Positions 48,051 to 57,804 of a stretch of 64,000 nucleotides of DNA are shown here, in pieces. The notes beneath the pieces are model-generated. The model saw nothing but the letters and a program-made list of their open reading frames with translations. It was not told where the DNA came from and did not search any database. Both the position numbers and the translations under genes were made by a program. Location of the stretch: positions 62,001-126,000 of the forward strand of contig NZ_PUIP01000002.1 in the NCBI RefSeq assembly GCF_002968015.1, in the 5' to 3' direction. Origin of the DNA: Massilia phosphatilytica (GTDB lineage: Bacteria > Pseudomonadota > Gammaproteobacteria > Burkholderiales > Burkholderiaceae_D). The stretch's first letter is position 1. Every line of letters begins with the position of its first letter.

Positions 48051-50765
48051 ATGACCCGAACCCCTCTCCGCGCCGCCGGCGCCCTGCTCTCCTGCCTGGC
48101 CGCCACCGGCGCCCACGCCGCCATCGGACCGGACGCCTGCGACAGCAGACATTTCGAGACCGTCGTGCACCCGGCCGCCGCCCATTACGACGCGCGCGCC
48201 GTCTGGCTCGACGGCCATACGATCCAGTGGCCGGGCAGCGCGCCCGCCGGCACCGTGAAGCTGTATCACTCGGCGCGCGGCGCGATCGCGGCACCGCAGG
48301 GCGGGAAGGTGACCGGTGCGGACGGCGCGATCCGTCTCGATCCGTTCGCCGGCCCCGTACCGCAAGGTTTCAAATACCTGGCCGAGGGCCCGGTGCTGCG
48401 CGTGGGCGACGCCGACGCGCCCCGCTTGCCCGACCTGCATCGCGGCCAGCTCGTACTCGTGCGCGAGGATGCGAGCGGCAACGTGCTGGACGCCACGCGC
48501 ATCCAGGCGGCCGGCGCGCTGGACGACCTGTACGCGGCGGCAGCCGACCTGCCGCAACTGGGCGTGGACATCGGCGCGGGCCGCACGCGCTTCACGGTAT
48601 GGGCGCCGACCGCGCAGCAGGCGGCCGTCTGCGTCTACGACGGCGGGACCGGTGGCGTGCGTGCGGTGTACCAGATGGAGTTCGACCGCCGCACGGGCGC
48701 ATGGCGCACGGCGCTGCCGGGCGATTTGACCGGCAAGTACTACCGATACACGGTCGACGTGCCGGTCGATGCGGGCATCGTGCGCAACCTCGTCACCGAT
48801 CCCTACTCTATCAGCCTGACGACGGATTCGAAGCGCAGCTACATTGCACGCCTCGATTCCCCGCGCCTGAAACCGGCCGGCTGGGACACGACACCCGCGC
48901 CGCGGACGGTGAAACACCAGACCGACATGGTCGTCTACGAACTGCACGTGCGCGACTTTTCGCGCGATGACGCCAGCGTGCCGGCAGCCCATCGCGGCAA
49001 ATACCTCGCCTTTACCGACACCGGTTCCGACGGCATGAAGCATCTCGCGGCGCTGGCGCACAGCGGCCTGACGGACATCCACCTGCTGCCCGTGTACGAC
49101 ATCGGCAGCGTGCCCGAGACGGCATGCGCGGTGCCGCAACCGTCCGGGACGCCCGACGGCGACACGCAGCAGGCACTGGTAAAACGCACGGCGGAGACGG
49201 ACTGCTTCAACTGGGGCTACGACCCGTTCCACTACAACGCGCCGGAAGGGAGTTACGCGACCGATCCGGCCGACGGCGCGCGCCGCATCGTCGAGTTCCG
49301 CCAGATGGTGCAAAGCCTGCACAGGACGGGCCTGCGCGTCGGCATGGACGTCGTCTACAACCACACGTTCATTGCGGGACAAAATGAAAAGTCCGTCCTC
49401 GACCGCATCGTGCCCGGTTACTACCACCGCCTGAACGCGAGCGGCGCGATCGAGCGTTCGACGTGCTGCGACAACACGGCGACGGAACACCGCATGATGG
49501 GCAAGCTGATGGTCGATTCCGTCGCGCTGTGGGCGAAGGAATACAGGATCGATTCGTTCCGCTTCGACCTGATGGGCCACCAGCCGCGCGCGGTGATGGA
49601 AGACCTGCAGCGCAAGGTCAACGCAGTCGCCGGCCGCGACGTCCAGCTGATCGGCGAAGGCTGGAACTTCGGCGAAGTGGCGGACGGCGCCCGCTTCGTG
49701 CAGGCGTCGCAGCTGTCCCTGAACGGCAGCGGCATCGGCACGTTCAACGACCGCCTGCGCGACGCCGTGCGCGGCGGCTCAGCGGGCGACTCGGGCGAGG
49801 CGATGTTCAGCCGCCAGGGCTGGATCGATGGCCTCGTCTACGATCCGAACGCGCATGCCGGCGCGCGTCCCGCCGCCGACCTGTCGAAAGCCGCGGACCT
49901 CGTGCGCGCGGGCCTCGCGGGCTCGATCCGCTCGTATCCGCTGCACACGTTCGACGACAAGACCGTACCGCTGTCCGCCATCGACTACAACGGCCAGCCG
50001 GCCGGCTATGCGAGCGAGCCGGGCGAAGTCGTCAACTACGTCGAGAACCACGACAACCAGACCCTGTTCGACATCGACGTGTTCAAGCTGCCGCTGTCCA
50101 CGACGAGCCGGGAGCGGGCGCGCGTGCAGGTGCTGGGCATGGCGGTCGACGCGTTCGCGCAGGGCGTTGCGTACTACCACGCGGGCATCGACGTGCTGCG
50201 TTCGAAATCGCTGGACCGCAACAGCTTCAATTCCGGCGACTGGTTCAACCGCATCGACTGGACCTATCGCGACAACCACTTCGGCACGGGCCTGCCGCCC
50301 GCGGACGACAACGGCAAGGATTGGCCGCTGCTGAAGCCCCTGCTGCTCGATGCCGCCATCAAACCCGCCCCCGCCGACATCGCGTTCGCGCGCGACGCCT
50401 TCCGCGACCTGCTCGCCATCCGCGCCAGCTCGACCCTGTTCCGCCTGCCGACGGCGGCCGACATCCGCCAGCGCCTGCGCTTCTTCAACACGGGCAGCAC
50501 GCAAGTCCCGACCGTCGTGGCCGCGCACCTGGACGGCCGCGGGCTGGCCGGTGCGGGATTCGCCGGCATCACGTACGTCATCAATGTGGACAAGGTCGGG
50601 CACACGGTCACGGACCCGGAGGCCGTAGGCAAACACCTGCATCTGCACCCCGTGTTCCTGTCCGCACACGTGGCGGACAAGCGGGCCACGCAGGCCACGT
50701 TCGACGGCGCGACGGGCGCCTACTCGATCCCGCCGCGCACGGCCGTCGTGTTCGTCGAAGACTAG
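48051..50765 (+). CDS. pulA: Secreted pullulanase (type I, GH13)
   Basis: 904 aa from MTRTPLRAAGALLSCLAATGAHA (signal peptide); the frame upstream is AT-rich promoter DNA. An N-terminal pullulanase N2-like domain (about 25-165) and a CBM48-like domain (about 170-275, ARTRFTVWAPTAQQAAVCVY) are followed by the catalytic barrel. The pullulanase hallmark NWGYDP lies at about 386. Catalytic D506 (RFDLMGHQ), E536 (LIGEGWNFG) and D668 (VENHDNQ). It cleaves alpha-1,6 branches of pullulan, starch or glycogen outside the cytoplasm. Divergent from the alpha-glucosidase operon. Confidence 0.94.
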   Translation: MTRTPLRAAGALLSCLAATGAHAAIGPDACDSRHFETVVHPAAAHYDARAVWLDGHTIQWPGSAPAGTVKLYHSARGAIAAPQGGKVTGADGAIRLDPFAGPVPQGFKYLAEGPVLRVGDADAPRLPDLHRGQLVLVREDASGNVLDATRIQAAGALDDLYAAAADLPQLGVDIGAGRTRFTVWAPTAQQAAVCVYDGGTGGVRAVYQMEFDRRTGAWRTALPGDLTGKYYRYTVDVPVDAGIVRNLVTDPYSISLTTDSKRSYIARLDSPRLKPAGWDTTPAPRTVKHQTDMVVYELHVRDFSRDDASVPAAHRGKYLAFTDTGSDGMKHLAALAHSGLTDIHLLPVYDIGSVPETACAVPQPSGTPDGDTQQALVKRTAETDCFNWGYDPFHYNAPEGSYATDPADGARRIVEFRQMVQSLHRTGLRVGMDVVYNHTFIAGQNEKSVLDRIVPGYYHRLNASGAIERSTCCDNTATEHRMMGKLMVDSVALWAKEYRIDSFRFDLMGHQPRAVMEDLQRKVNAVAGRDVQLIGEGWNFGEVADGARFVQASQLSLNGSGIGTFNDRLRDAVRGGSAGDSGEAMFSRQGWIDGLVYDPNAHAGARPAADLSKAADLVRAGLAGSIRSYPLHTFDDKTVPLSAIDYNGQPAGYASEPGEVVNYVENHDNQTLFDIDVFKLPLSTTSRERARVQVLGMAVDAFAQGVAYYHAGIDVLRSKSLDRNSFNSGDWFNRIDWTYRDNHFGTGLPPADDNGKDWPLLKPLLLDAAIKPAPADIAFARDAFRDLLAIRASSTLFRLPTAADIRQRLRFFNTGSTQVPTVVAAHLDGRGLAGAGFAGITYVINVDKVGHTVTDPEAVGKHLHLHPVFLSAHVADKRATQATFDGATGAYSIPPRTAVVFVED

Positions 50766-50774
50766 CGCGGCACC

Positions 50775-51785
50775 TCACTCCCCCTGGCGGTTCCCCTTGC
50801 GATAATCGGTCGGGCTGCTGCCCGTCCACTGCTTGAAGGCGCGGCAAAAACCGGTGGCGTCGGCGAAGCCCAGGTCGAACGCCAGCGCCGCCACGCCCGT
50901 GTTCGAATTGGCCAGTCGGTGCACGGCGATGTCGCGCCGCAGGCCATCCTTTACCAGCTGGAAGCGCGTGCCCTCTTCCGCGAACCTGCGGTTGAGCGTG
51001 CGCACGGACACGTGCATGGCCAGCGCGAGATCCTGGATCGTCACCGGCTGCGCGATGTGCTGCTCGAGATACGCGCGCGTCCTGGCCATCAGCGTGCCGC
51101 GCTGGCCGGCGCTGAATGTCCAGTCTTCCGGGGCGCGTTTCAGGAACGCCCACAGCTCGTGCTTCTCGCGCTTGAACTGCCCGGCGCAATCCTCGTAAGA
51201 AAAATAAATGGCCGTCACGTCCGCCTCGAAGCCCACCTCGCCGGGAAACAGGAATGCGTAATCGTCGGCGTGCCTGGGCCGGGCGAACGGGAACTCGACG
51301 CGCTGCACGCTGATCTCGCGGCCGAGCAGCCACGATGCGATCCCGTGGATCAGCTTCATCATCAATTCATGGCCCAGCGGCGCGACGGGCGTGCCGGGCG
51401 CCCGTTCCACGAGGGCCAGCCGCACCAGGTCGTTCTTCGTCGAGATCTGCAGCCGGTAGTCGTCCAGCAGCAGGTTCCAGAAGCGCACCAGGCGGTTCAG
51501 CGCGACCAGCACCGTCGGCGCATCCAGGAGGCTCAGCATCAGGTATTTCAGCGTGCCGCCCCGGATCGGTCGGGACCACAGGCCCAGCATCTCGTCGTCC
51601 AGGGTCGCCGCGATCGTCCGGTACAGCGCGACGTATTGCTGGCGCGTGAGCCGGGCGTCGGGCTGGTCGAGCAGCGACTGGGGAATGGCGGCGCCGGCGA
51701 GCGCCTGCGCCGCCACGTCGTCGCCATGCCGGGTGCGGATGGCGTGCAGCATGCCGTGCAGGACATGGGCCGAGAGCGTGATCAT
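50775..51785 (-). CDS. AraC family transcriptional regulator (OruR/ArgR-like)
   Basis: 336 aa. The N-terminal two-thirds follow the 'arabinose-binding domain of AraC' type of about 180 residues (LTRQQYVALYRTIAATLDDEMLGL, GGTLKYLMLSLLDAPTV). The C-terminal HTH (about 235-330) contains QDLALAMHVSVRTLNRRFAEEG and ALAFDLGFADATGFCRAFKQWTG. Regulators of this group respond to amino acids or fatty-acid-like signals. Divergent from the KAS II gene (150 bp between starts), making it the likely regulator. Confidence 0.88.
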   Translation of the reverse strand: MITLSAHVLHGMLHAIRTRHGDDVAAQALAGAAIPQSLLDQPDARLTRQQYVALYRTIAATLDDEMLGLWSRPIRGGTLKYLMLSLLDAPTVLVALNRLVRFWNLLLDDYRLQISTKNDLVRLALVERAPGTPVAPLGHELMMKLIHGIASWLLGREISVQRVEFPFARPRHADDYAFLFPGEVGFEADVTAIYFSYEDCAGQFKREKHELWAFLKRAPEDWTFSAGQRGTLMARTRAYLEQHIAQPVTIQDLALAMHVSVRTLNRRFAEEGTRFQLVKDGLRRDIAVHRLANSNTGVAALAFDLGFADATGFCRAFKQWTGSSPTDYRKGNRQGE

Positions 51786-51935
51786 GCCCTGATTATGGCG
51801 TACTTTGCATATTGATTGGCGCGATGTACCAACTTTTCACACACAGCATCCCTATACTGGCGCATGAATTCTCCGCTGCCGGGCGTTGCGCCGGCGGCGG
51901 CATGGCGTATTTTGCAAACCGTTGGGGAGCAGTGA

Positions 51936-53213
51936 ATGGATACGAAACGCATCGTCGTGACCGGCATGGGCCTGGTGTCGCCGTTGGGATGTGGGGTCGA
52001 AACCGCGTGGGCGCGCCTGTTGAGCGGCGCATCCGGCCTGGCCGGCCTGTCCGAGGAGATCACGGAAGGGATTGCGGCCAAGGTTGCCGGCAGCGTGCCG
52101 GCGCTGACGACGGAGCGCCCGTGGGGCTTCGATCCCGCCCTCTTCGTGGAACCGAAGGACCAGAAGAAGATGGACCGGTTCAGCATGTTCGCCCTGGCCG
52201 CTGCTAGGGAAGCGTTGCAGCAGGCCGGGTGGCAGCCCGAAACCGACGATGAGCGCGAGCGCACGGCCACCATCGTGGCGTCCGGCATCGGCGGCTTCGG
52301 CGCCATCGTGGAAGCCGTGCGGACCACAGACGGCCGCGGACCGCGGCGGCTGTCGCCATTCACCGTGCCGAGCTTCCTGGCCAATATGGCGGCCGGACAG
52401 ATCTCGCTCCGCCACGGCTTGCGCGGTCCGCTGGGCGCGCCCGTGACGGCATGCGCCGCGAGTGCACAGGCCATCGGCGATGCCGCGCGCATGATCCGTG
52501 CCGGCGAGGCCGACGTCGCCGTGTGCGGCGGCGCCGAGGCGTGCATCGACCGGGTCAGCTTCGGCGCGTTCGCCGCCGCCAGGACGATGTCCACGGGCTT
52601 CAACGACGACCCCACGCAGGCATCCCGTCCGTTCGATACGGCACGCGACGGCTTCGTGATGGGCGAAGGCGCCGGCATCCTCGTCATCGAGGAGCTGGAG
52701 CACGCGCTGCGCCGCGGCGCCGTGCCGATCGCGGAACTGGTGGGCTATGGCACGAGTGCCGACGCGTACCACATGACGTCCCCGCCGGAAGACGGCGACG
52801 GCGGCCGGCGCGCGATGGCGCTCGCGATCCGGCAGGCAGGCGTCGCGCCGGAACTGATCGGGCACCTGAACGCCCACGCGACGTCCACGCCGGTCGGCGA
52901 CGTGAGCGAACTGGCCGCCATCAAGACCATCTTCGGCGCGGGCCGGGGTCCCGCCGTCTCGGCCACCAAGTCCGCGACGGGCCATTTGCTCGGCGCGGCC
53001 GGCGGCGTGGAAGCCATCTTCACCGTGCTCGCCCTGCGCGACCAGGTTGCGCCGCCCACCTTGAACCTGGCGCAGCCGGATGCGGCGGCGGAAGGCGTCG
53101 ACATCGTCGCCGGCGCTGCGCGCAAGATCGCGACGGACTATGCGATCTCGAACGGCTTCGGTTTCGGCGGCGTGAATGCGAGCCTGCTGTTCCGGCGCAT
53201 GACGCCGGCTTGA
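51936..53213 (+). CDS. Beta-ketoacyl-ACP synthase II-like condensing enzyme
   Basis: 425 aa. Two thiolase-fold halves. Active-site C173 in VTACAASAQAIG, H314 in LNAHATSTPVGD (Ala in place of the usual Gly after His), K345 and H350 in SATKSATGHLLGAAGG. GFGFGGVNASLLFR closes the protein. It should extend acyl-ACP with malonyl-ACP. No acpP, fabG or fabD gene is nearby, unlike the housekeeping fabF cluster, so this is an orphan or second copy, perhaps tied to the adjacent AraC regulator. GGGGAG precedes the ATG. Confidence 0.9.
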   Translation: MDTKRIVVTGMGLVSPLGCGVETAWARLLSGASGLAGLSEEITEGIAAKVAGSVPALTTERPWGFDPALFVEPKDQKKMDRFSMFALAAAREALQQAGWQPETDDERERTATIVASGIGGFGAIVEAVRTTDGRGPRRLSPFTVPSFLANMAAGQISLRHGLRGPLGAPVTACAASAQAIGDAARMIRAGEADVAVCGGAEACIDRVSFGAFAAARTMSTGFNDDPTQASRPFDTARDGFVMGEGAGILVIEELEHALRRGAVPIAELVGYGTSADAYHMTSPPEDGDGGRRAMALAIRQAGVAPELIGHLNAHATSTPVGDVSELAAIKTIFGAGRGPAVSATKSATGHLLGAAGGVEAIFTVLALRDQVAPPTLNLAQPDAAAEGVDIVAGAARKIATDYAISNGFGFGGVNASLLFRRMTPA

Positions 53214-53227
53214 CCCGCTGGTTATCG

Positions 53228-53554
53228 TCACTCCTCCAATGGCCAGACTTCCACTGTCCCATGCGCGACCGCACAAGGAGATTTCGATACCAGCTGGATT
53301 GCTTCCGCCATGTCTGCCGCTTCGATGATCGCGAATCCGGCGAGCGGCAACGGTGCCGACATGAACGGCGCGTGCTCGGTTTCGATGCCACGGGCATCCG
53401 GATTGCGGACCTGGACGGGCGCGCCCGCGATGCCGATCAAGGCCCCGCGTCGCTTCAGCTCTGCGTCGTTGGCGTGGGCCGCGTTGCGTATGTCGGGACT
53501 GGTCCGGTCGTAACCGGCGCGGTCGCCGTAACCGATCGTTACGAATCTTGGCAT
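53228..53554 (-). CDS. YCII-related domain protein
   Basis: 108 aa from MPRFVTIGYGDRAGYD (GGAGGAATC upstream). Dimeric alpha/beta-barrel YCII fold with LKRRGALIGIAGAPVQVRN, GFAIIEAADMAEAIQLV and a terminal GTVEVWPLEE. Proteins of this DGPF/YCII type are often encoded with ECF sigma factors, but none is here. Last gene of the leftward glucokinase-HexR2/EamA/YCII row. Enzymatic role unknown. Confidence 0.8.
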   Translation of the reverse strand: MPRFVTIGYGDRAGYDRTSPDIRNAAHANDAELKRRGALIGIAGAPVQVRNPDARGIETEHAPFMSAPLPLAGFAIIEAADMAEAIQLVSKSPCAVAHGTVEVWPLEE

Positions 53555-53578
53555 GATTCCTCCTGTGTTTGACAACCC

Positions 53579-54430
53579 CTACCTCCGCTTGCGCGCCCGA
53601 TCCGTCAGCACGAGCGCGATCCCGCCCAGGATCGCGACGACGGCGGCCAGCAGCCGCGCCGTGAACGCTTCATCCAGCCACAGCGTGCCGCCCACGGCCG
53701 CGATCACGGGCACGGACAACTGCACACTCGCGGCCTGCAGCGCCGACAGCCCGCGCAGCGCCGCATACCAGATCACGTAGCCGAGTCCCGACGTCAACGC
53801 GCCGGACGCGATCGCAAGCGCGATCCCGGCCGTATCCGCATGCCCGCGTGCGGCGAACACGAAGCCTAGCAGCAGCGCCAGCGGCGTGGCGCGCAGGAAG
53901 TTCGATGCCGTGGCCGCGAGCGGATCGGGCACGCCCCGTCCGCGCAATGAATAGGCGCCCCAGGCGACGCCCGCGACGGCCATCAGCGCGGCGCCGGTCA
54001 GGGGTGGCGCCGCCACGCCGGGCAGCACGAGGACGACGAAGCCGGCCAGCGCGAGCGCGAGGCCCGCCCAGCCGCGCGGCGCGAACTGTTCGCCGCCCGC
54101 GAGGCCCACGGCGAACATCGTCAGTTGCACGGCACCGAACAGGATCAGCGCACCGGTCCCCGCGGGCAAGGTGAGGTAGGCGAACGAAAAGGCGGCGACG
54201 TAGGCGAACAGCATGGCGGCGGCGCGCCAGTCCGGTGTCGCGGCGGCGCGCGCACGCACGCGCATCGCGAGCGCCAGCACGAGCGCGCCGGACGTCACGC
54301 GGATGGTGCCGAACGTCGCGGGATCGATGTGGGTATCGCGGAGGGCGACGCGGCACAGCAGCGAGTTCGCCGCGAATGCCGCCATCGCGAGTGCCGTGAG
54401 CGCGATCGTGGCGGAGGTCGCGCGCGCCAC
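53579..54430 (-). CDS. EamA/DMT superfamily transporter
   Basis: 283 aa from a GTG at 54430. Ten predicted membrane helices in two repeated EamA units (about 5-130 and 145-275), with SLLCRVALRDTHIDPATFGTIRV, ASGALTSGLGYVIWYAALR, PVIAAVGGTLWLDEAF and a final basic RARKRR. DMT exporters move amino acids, nucleosides or metabolites; substrate unknown. It begins 10 nt after the second glucokinase-HexR gene, so it is likely co-transcribed. Confidence 0.87.
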   Translation of the reverse strand: MARATSATIALTALAMAAFAANSLLCRVALRDTHIDPATFGTIRVTSGALVLALAMRVRARAAATPDWRAAAMLFAYVAAFSFAYLTLPAGTGALILFGAVQLTMFAVGLAGGEQFAPRGWAGLALALAGFVVLVLPGVAAPPLTGAALMAVAGVAWGAYSLRGRGVPDPLAATASNFLRATPLALLLGFVFAARGHADTAGIALAIASGALTSGLGYVIWYAALRGLSALQAASVQLSVPVIAAVGGTLWLDEAFTARLLAAVVAILGGIALVLTDRARKRR

Positions 54431-54440
54431 GATGCGCTGG

Positions 54441-56312
54441 TCAGATGTCGAGGTGGGAGATCAGCAGGCGGCGGCGTTCGCTGTCGCCGTCCGCCGCCGC
54501 TTCACCGGCCGGGCCGAGCGAGATGCCGACGGCCATGATGTCGATGAGGAGCAGTTGCAGGATGCGCGAGATCATCGACAGGAACGTCGTGCTGTCCTCG
54601 CTGTGGTCGACGGCGAGGCAGACGCTCGCCTTGCGCGCCAGCGCGGACTTGCTGCTCGTGATGGCAATGACGTCGGCACCGGCGGCGCGTGCGACGTCGA
54701 CGGCGTCCAGGAGTTCCGGCAGCTGGCCCGTCGTCGAGATCGCGACGACGACGTCGCCCGGCCCCAGCAGCTCGGCCGCCAGCGCGAACAGATGCGAATC
54801 GCCGTACGACGACGTCGGGATGCGGAAGCGGAAGAATTTGTGCTGGCCGTCCAGCGCCACGACGCGCGAATTGCCCATCGCGTAGAACTCCACGCGCTTC
54901 GCCTTGCGCAGGATGTCGATGGCGCGGTCGATCGAATTCACGTCCAGCTGGTCGCGGAATCTCAGGATCGCGGACACCGTGTTGTCGATGACTTTCGCCG
55001 ACAGGTCATGGGTGCTGTCCGTCATCCGCACCTGGCTGTGGCGGACCGGGATCGTGCCCGTCAGGCTGCCCGCGAATTTCAGTTTGAAATCGGCCAGGCC
55101 GGAGAAACCGAGCGAACGGCAGAAACGGATCACGGTCGGCTGGCTGACATCGGCCAGCTTCGCGATCTCGGCGATCGGCTCGGACAGCACCTTGCGCGGA
55201 TGCTCGATCACGAGTTGCGCCACGCGCTGCTCGGCCGGCGACAGTTCCGCGTGCAGGTGCTGCACGCGCTCCATCAGCGTGTTCGCGCCGCTGCGGTTGC
55301 GCAGGTGTTCCGAGAGGATGCTGGAGACGCCGTACAGGGCCGGCGTCGGCATCATGATCACGTACGTCGGGATCTGCGCCAGGTAGCTGGAGAAGCGGCC
55401 CTTGGCTTCGAAGCGCGTGCGGAACGGCGACGTCTTGAACCACTCGGCCATGCGCGGCACGATGCCGCCGCCGATGAAGATGCCGCCGAACGCACCGAGC
55501 GTGACGGCCAGGTTCGCAGCCGCGCCGCCCAGCATGCCGGCGAAGCATTCCAGCACTTCCAGGCACAGCGGATCCTTCTGGTCCAGCGCGCCGGCCATGA
55601 TCGCCGCGGCATCGCGCGGCGGCGCTTCCACACCATTCCGGAGCGCGAGCGCGCGATAAATGATTTCCATGCCGGGGCCGGAGATCAGGCGCTCGTTCGA
55701 CACGTGCTGCCATTCGCGCCAGGCGTACTGCAGGATCGCGAATTCGCGCTCGTCGGCCGGGGCGAAGTTGACGTGGCCGCCCTCGCTGCCGAGGGTGACG
55801 AAGCCGTCCACGGTCGGGATCACTCCCGACACGCCCAGGCCGGTGCCCGGGCCGAGCACACCGGCCACGGCATTCGCGATCGGCTTGCCGCCGCCGATCT
55901 GCAGCAGGTCTTCCGGCTTGAAGCCCGGCAGCGCCATCGCCAGCGCCGTGAAGTCGTTCACGATCAGCAGGGTCGTCAGGCCGAGCGTGCGCCGCACCTC
56001 TTCCGTCGAGAACTGCCAGTCACGGTTGGTCATGCGGATGAAGTCGCCGCTGATCGGGTTCGCGAGCGCGAACGCCGCGTGGGTGATACGGGTATTGCCG
56101 CTCTGCGCCTGGGTCTGGGCCAGGTAGGCGTTCAGCAGCGGGACGATGCCCGGGTAGTCGTCGCACAGCAGCACGGCCACGTTGCGCAGCACGCCCGGCG
56201 CGATTTCCAGGGCAAAGCGCGCATGGGTCGCGCCAATGTCGGCCAGCAGGCGCGGACCGTCGGAATACGCGGCGCGGGTGTGCTTCTGTACGGTGTCGGG
56301 CTCAAGCGTCAT
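54441..56312 (-). CDS. Bifunctional glucokinase / HexR-RpiR family regulator (copy 2)
   Basis: 623 aa from MTLEPDTVQKHTRAAYSDG; the in-frame ATG at 56378 lacks homology. Same build as copy 1: glucokinase (about 20-340; LLADIGATHARFAL, VNDFTALAMALPG, GTGLGVSGVI, EGGHVNFAP), RpiR HTH (AKLADVSQPTVIRFCRSLGF) and SIS domain (EFYAMGNSRVVALDGQHKFF). The two copies are alike along their whole length, most strongly in the HTH and SIS parts. Differences include YLAQTQAQSGNT in place of the shorter copy-1 loop. Not in a sugar operon: it is followed by an EamA transporter and a YCII protein. Confidence 0.93.
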   Translation of the reverse strand: MTLEPDTVQKHTRAAYSDGPRLLADIGATHARFALEIAPGVLRNVAVLLCDDYPGIVPLLNAYLAQTQAQSGNTRITHAAFALANPISGDFIRMTNRDWQFSTEEVRRTLGLTTLLIVNDFTALAMALPGFKPEDLLQIGGGKPIANAVAGVLGPGTGLGVSGVIPTVDGFVTLGSEGGHVNFAPADEREFAILQYAWREWQHVSNERLISGPGMEIIYRALALRNGVEAPPRDAAAIMAGALDQKDPLCLEVLECFAGMLGGAAANLAVTLGAFGGIFIGGGIVPRMAEWFKTSPFRTRFEAKGRFSSYLAQIPTYVIMMPTPALYGVSSILSEHLRNRSGANTLMERVQHLHAELSPAEQRVAQLVIEHPRKVLSEPIAEIAKLADVSQPTVIRFCRSLGFSGLADFKLKFAGSLTGTIPVRHSQVRMTDSTHDLSAKVIDNTVSAILRFRDQLDVNSIDRAIDILRKAKRVEFYAMGNSRVVALDGQHKFFRFRIPTSSYGDSHLFALAAELLGPGDVVVAISTTGQLPELLDAVDVARAAGADVIAITSSKSALARKASVCLAVDHSEDSTTFLSMISRILQLLLIDIMAVGISLGPAGEAAADGDSERRRLLISHLDI

Positions 56313-56414
56313 GGTGTTGCTCTTCTCGCGAAGGTCTCCTCTATTGCGCGTAGGATACCATTGATTGAAATGCACCAAAAAGCGATTATGACCCGATTCG
56401 GCCGGTTACAACGA

Positions 56415-56442
56415 AAAGAGCGGTCCCGCAGGACCGCTCTTT
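56415..56442. terminator. Terminator between the MFS gene and glucokinase-HexR copy 2
   Basis: AAAGAGCGGTCC-cgca-GGACCGCTCTTT is a perfect 12-bp stem; on the minus strand it is followed by TTCG-rich DNA with the T run at the stem end. It ends the leftward MFS transcript. Confidence 0.88.
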
Positions 56443-56463
56443 CCAGATCGACAACGCCGGTGC

Positions 56464-57804
56464 TTATTGGCCGCGCGCTTCCGCGTCGATTTTCGACAGC
56501 GCGCCGGTGTCGCGCATGAACCAGCAGACGACGAGGGTGCAGGCGATGACGGCCGTCGTATACCAGTAGAAACCGCTTTCCAGGCTGACCGACTTGAACC
56601 ACAGCGCCAGGTACTCGGCCGTGCCGCCGAACACGGAGACGGCAAATGCATACGGCACGCCGACGCCGGTGGCGCGGATCGAGGCCGGGAACAGCTCGGC
56701 TTTCACGAGGGCGTTGATCGACGTGTAGCCGGACACGATCATCCAGGCGCAGGCGATCAGGCCGAACGCTTCCCACGGGCCGCTGGCGTGCCGGATGCCG
56801 GTCAGCAGCGGCACGGTGAACAGGGTGCCCAGCAGCGCGAAGCCGATGAGCAGCGGCTTGCGGCCGATGCGATCCGACAGCGCGCCGTACAGCGGCTGCA
56901 GGCACATGGCGAACAGCAGCGATGCGGCCGAGACGGCGGTGGTCTGCGCATCCGTCAGGCCGACGGACAGGCGCAGGAATTTCTGCATGTAGGTCGTGTA
57001 GACGTAGAAGGCCAGCGTGCCGCCCATCGTCAGGCCGACCACCAGCAGCACTTCACGCGGGTGCTGGGCCAGTTGCTTCAGGCCGCCCATCGATTTCGCC
57101 TTTTTACGTGCCGCCTCGAACGACGCGGTCTCCGGCAGGTTGTGGCGCATGCGCAGCGCCAGCAGCGCGAGGCAGGCGCCGGTGAAGAACGGGATGCGCC
57201 AGCCCCACGCACGCAGCTGCTCGGCGTCGAGGAGGAAGTTCTGCAGCACGAGCAGCAGGACCAGCGCCAGCAGCTGGCCGCCGATCAAGGTCACGTACTG
57301 GAAGCTGCTGTAGAAGCCGCGGTGCTTCGAATCCGCCATCTCCGACAGGTAAGTGGCGCTGGCACCGTATTCGCCGCCGAGGCTCAAGCCTTGCAGCAGG
57401 CGCGCCAGCAGCAGGATGCACGGCGACAGGATGCCGGCCGCGGCGTACGTCGGCGCGCAGGCGATCAGGAGGGAGCCGAAGCACATCAGCAGCACGGAGG
57501 TCATCAGTGCGGTCTTGCGGCCGAGGCGGTCGCCGATATGGCCGAACAGGATGCCGCCGATCGGGCGCACGAAGAAGCCCAGCGCGAAGATGCCGGCCGT
57601 GGACATCATCTGCGCGGTCGGGTCCTGCTTGGGGAAGAACGAACTGGCGAAGTACAGCGCGAAGGCCGAGTAGCAGTAGAAGTCGAACCATTCGACGAGG
57701 TTGCCGGCCGAGCCGATGAAGATGGCCTTCAGGCGCGAGCCGGAAATGCGTTCGCCCGCGCCGGCGGCCGCCTGGGCACCGGCCTTGGATGTGATGGTGT
57801 TCAT
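56464..57804 (-). CDS. MFS transporter, alpha-ketoglutarate/dicarboxylate permease type (KgtP-like)
   Basis: 446 aa from MNTITSKAGAQAAAGAGERI; AGAGGAGACATCC lies upstream and decides the start over the long frame to 58188. Twelve membrane helices of the metabolite:H+ symporter group: IFIGSAGNLVEWFDFYCYSA, FFVRPIGGILFGHIGDRLGRK, LLQGLSLGGEYGASATYLSE and ELFPASIRATGVGVPYA. It likely imports 2-oxoglutarate or another organic acid. Divergent from a DctS/DctR-like sensor-regulator pair that would be expected to induce it. Confidence 0.9.
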   Translation of the reverse strand: MNTITSKAGAQAAAGAGERISGSRLKAIFIGSAGNLVEWFDFYCYSAFALYFASSFFPKQDPTAQMMSTAGIFALGFFVRPIGGILFGHIGDRLGRKTALMTSVLLMCFGSLLIACAPTYAAAGILSPCILLLARLLQGLSLGGEYGASATYLSEMADSKHRGFYSSFQYVTLIGGQLLALVLLLVLQNFLLDAEQLRAWGWRIPFFTGACLALLALRMRHNLPETASFEAARKKAKSMGGLKQLAQHPREVLLVVGLTMGGTLAFYVYTTYMQKFLRLSVGLTDAQTTAVSAASLLFAMCLQPLYGALSDRIGRKPLLIGFALLGTLFTVPLLTGIRHASGPWEAFGLIACAWMIVSGYTSINALVKAELFPASIRATGVGVPYAFAVSVFGGTAEYLALWFKSVSLESGFYWYTTAVIACTLVVCWFMRDTGALSKIDAEARGQ

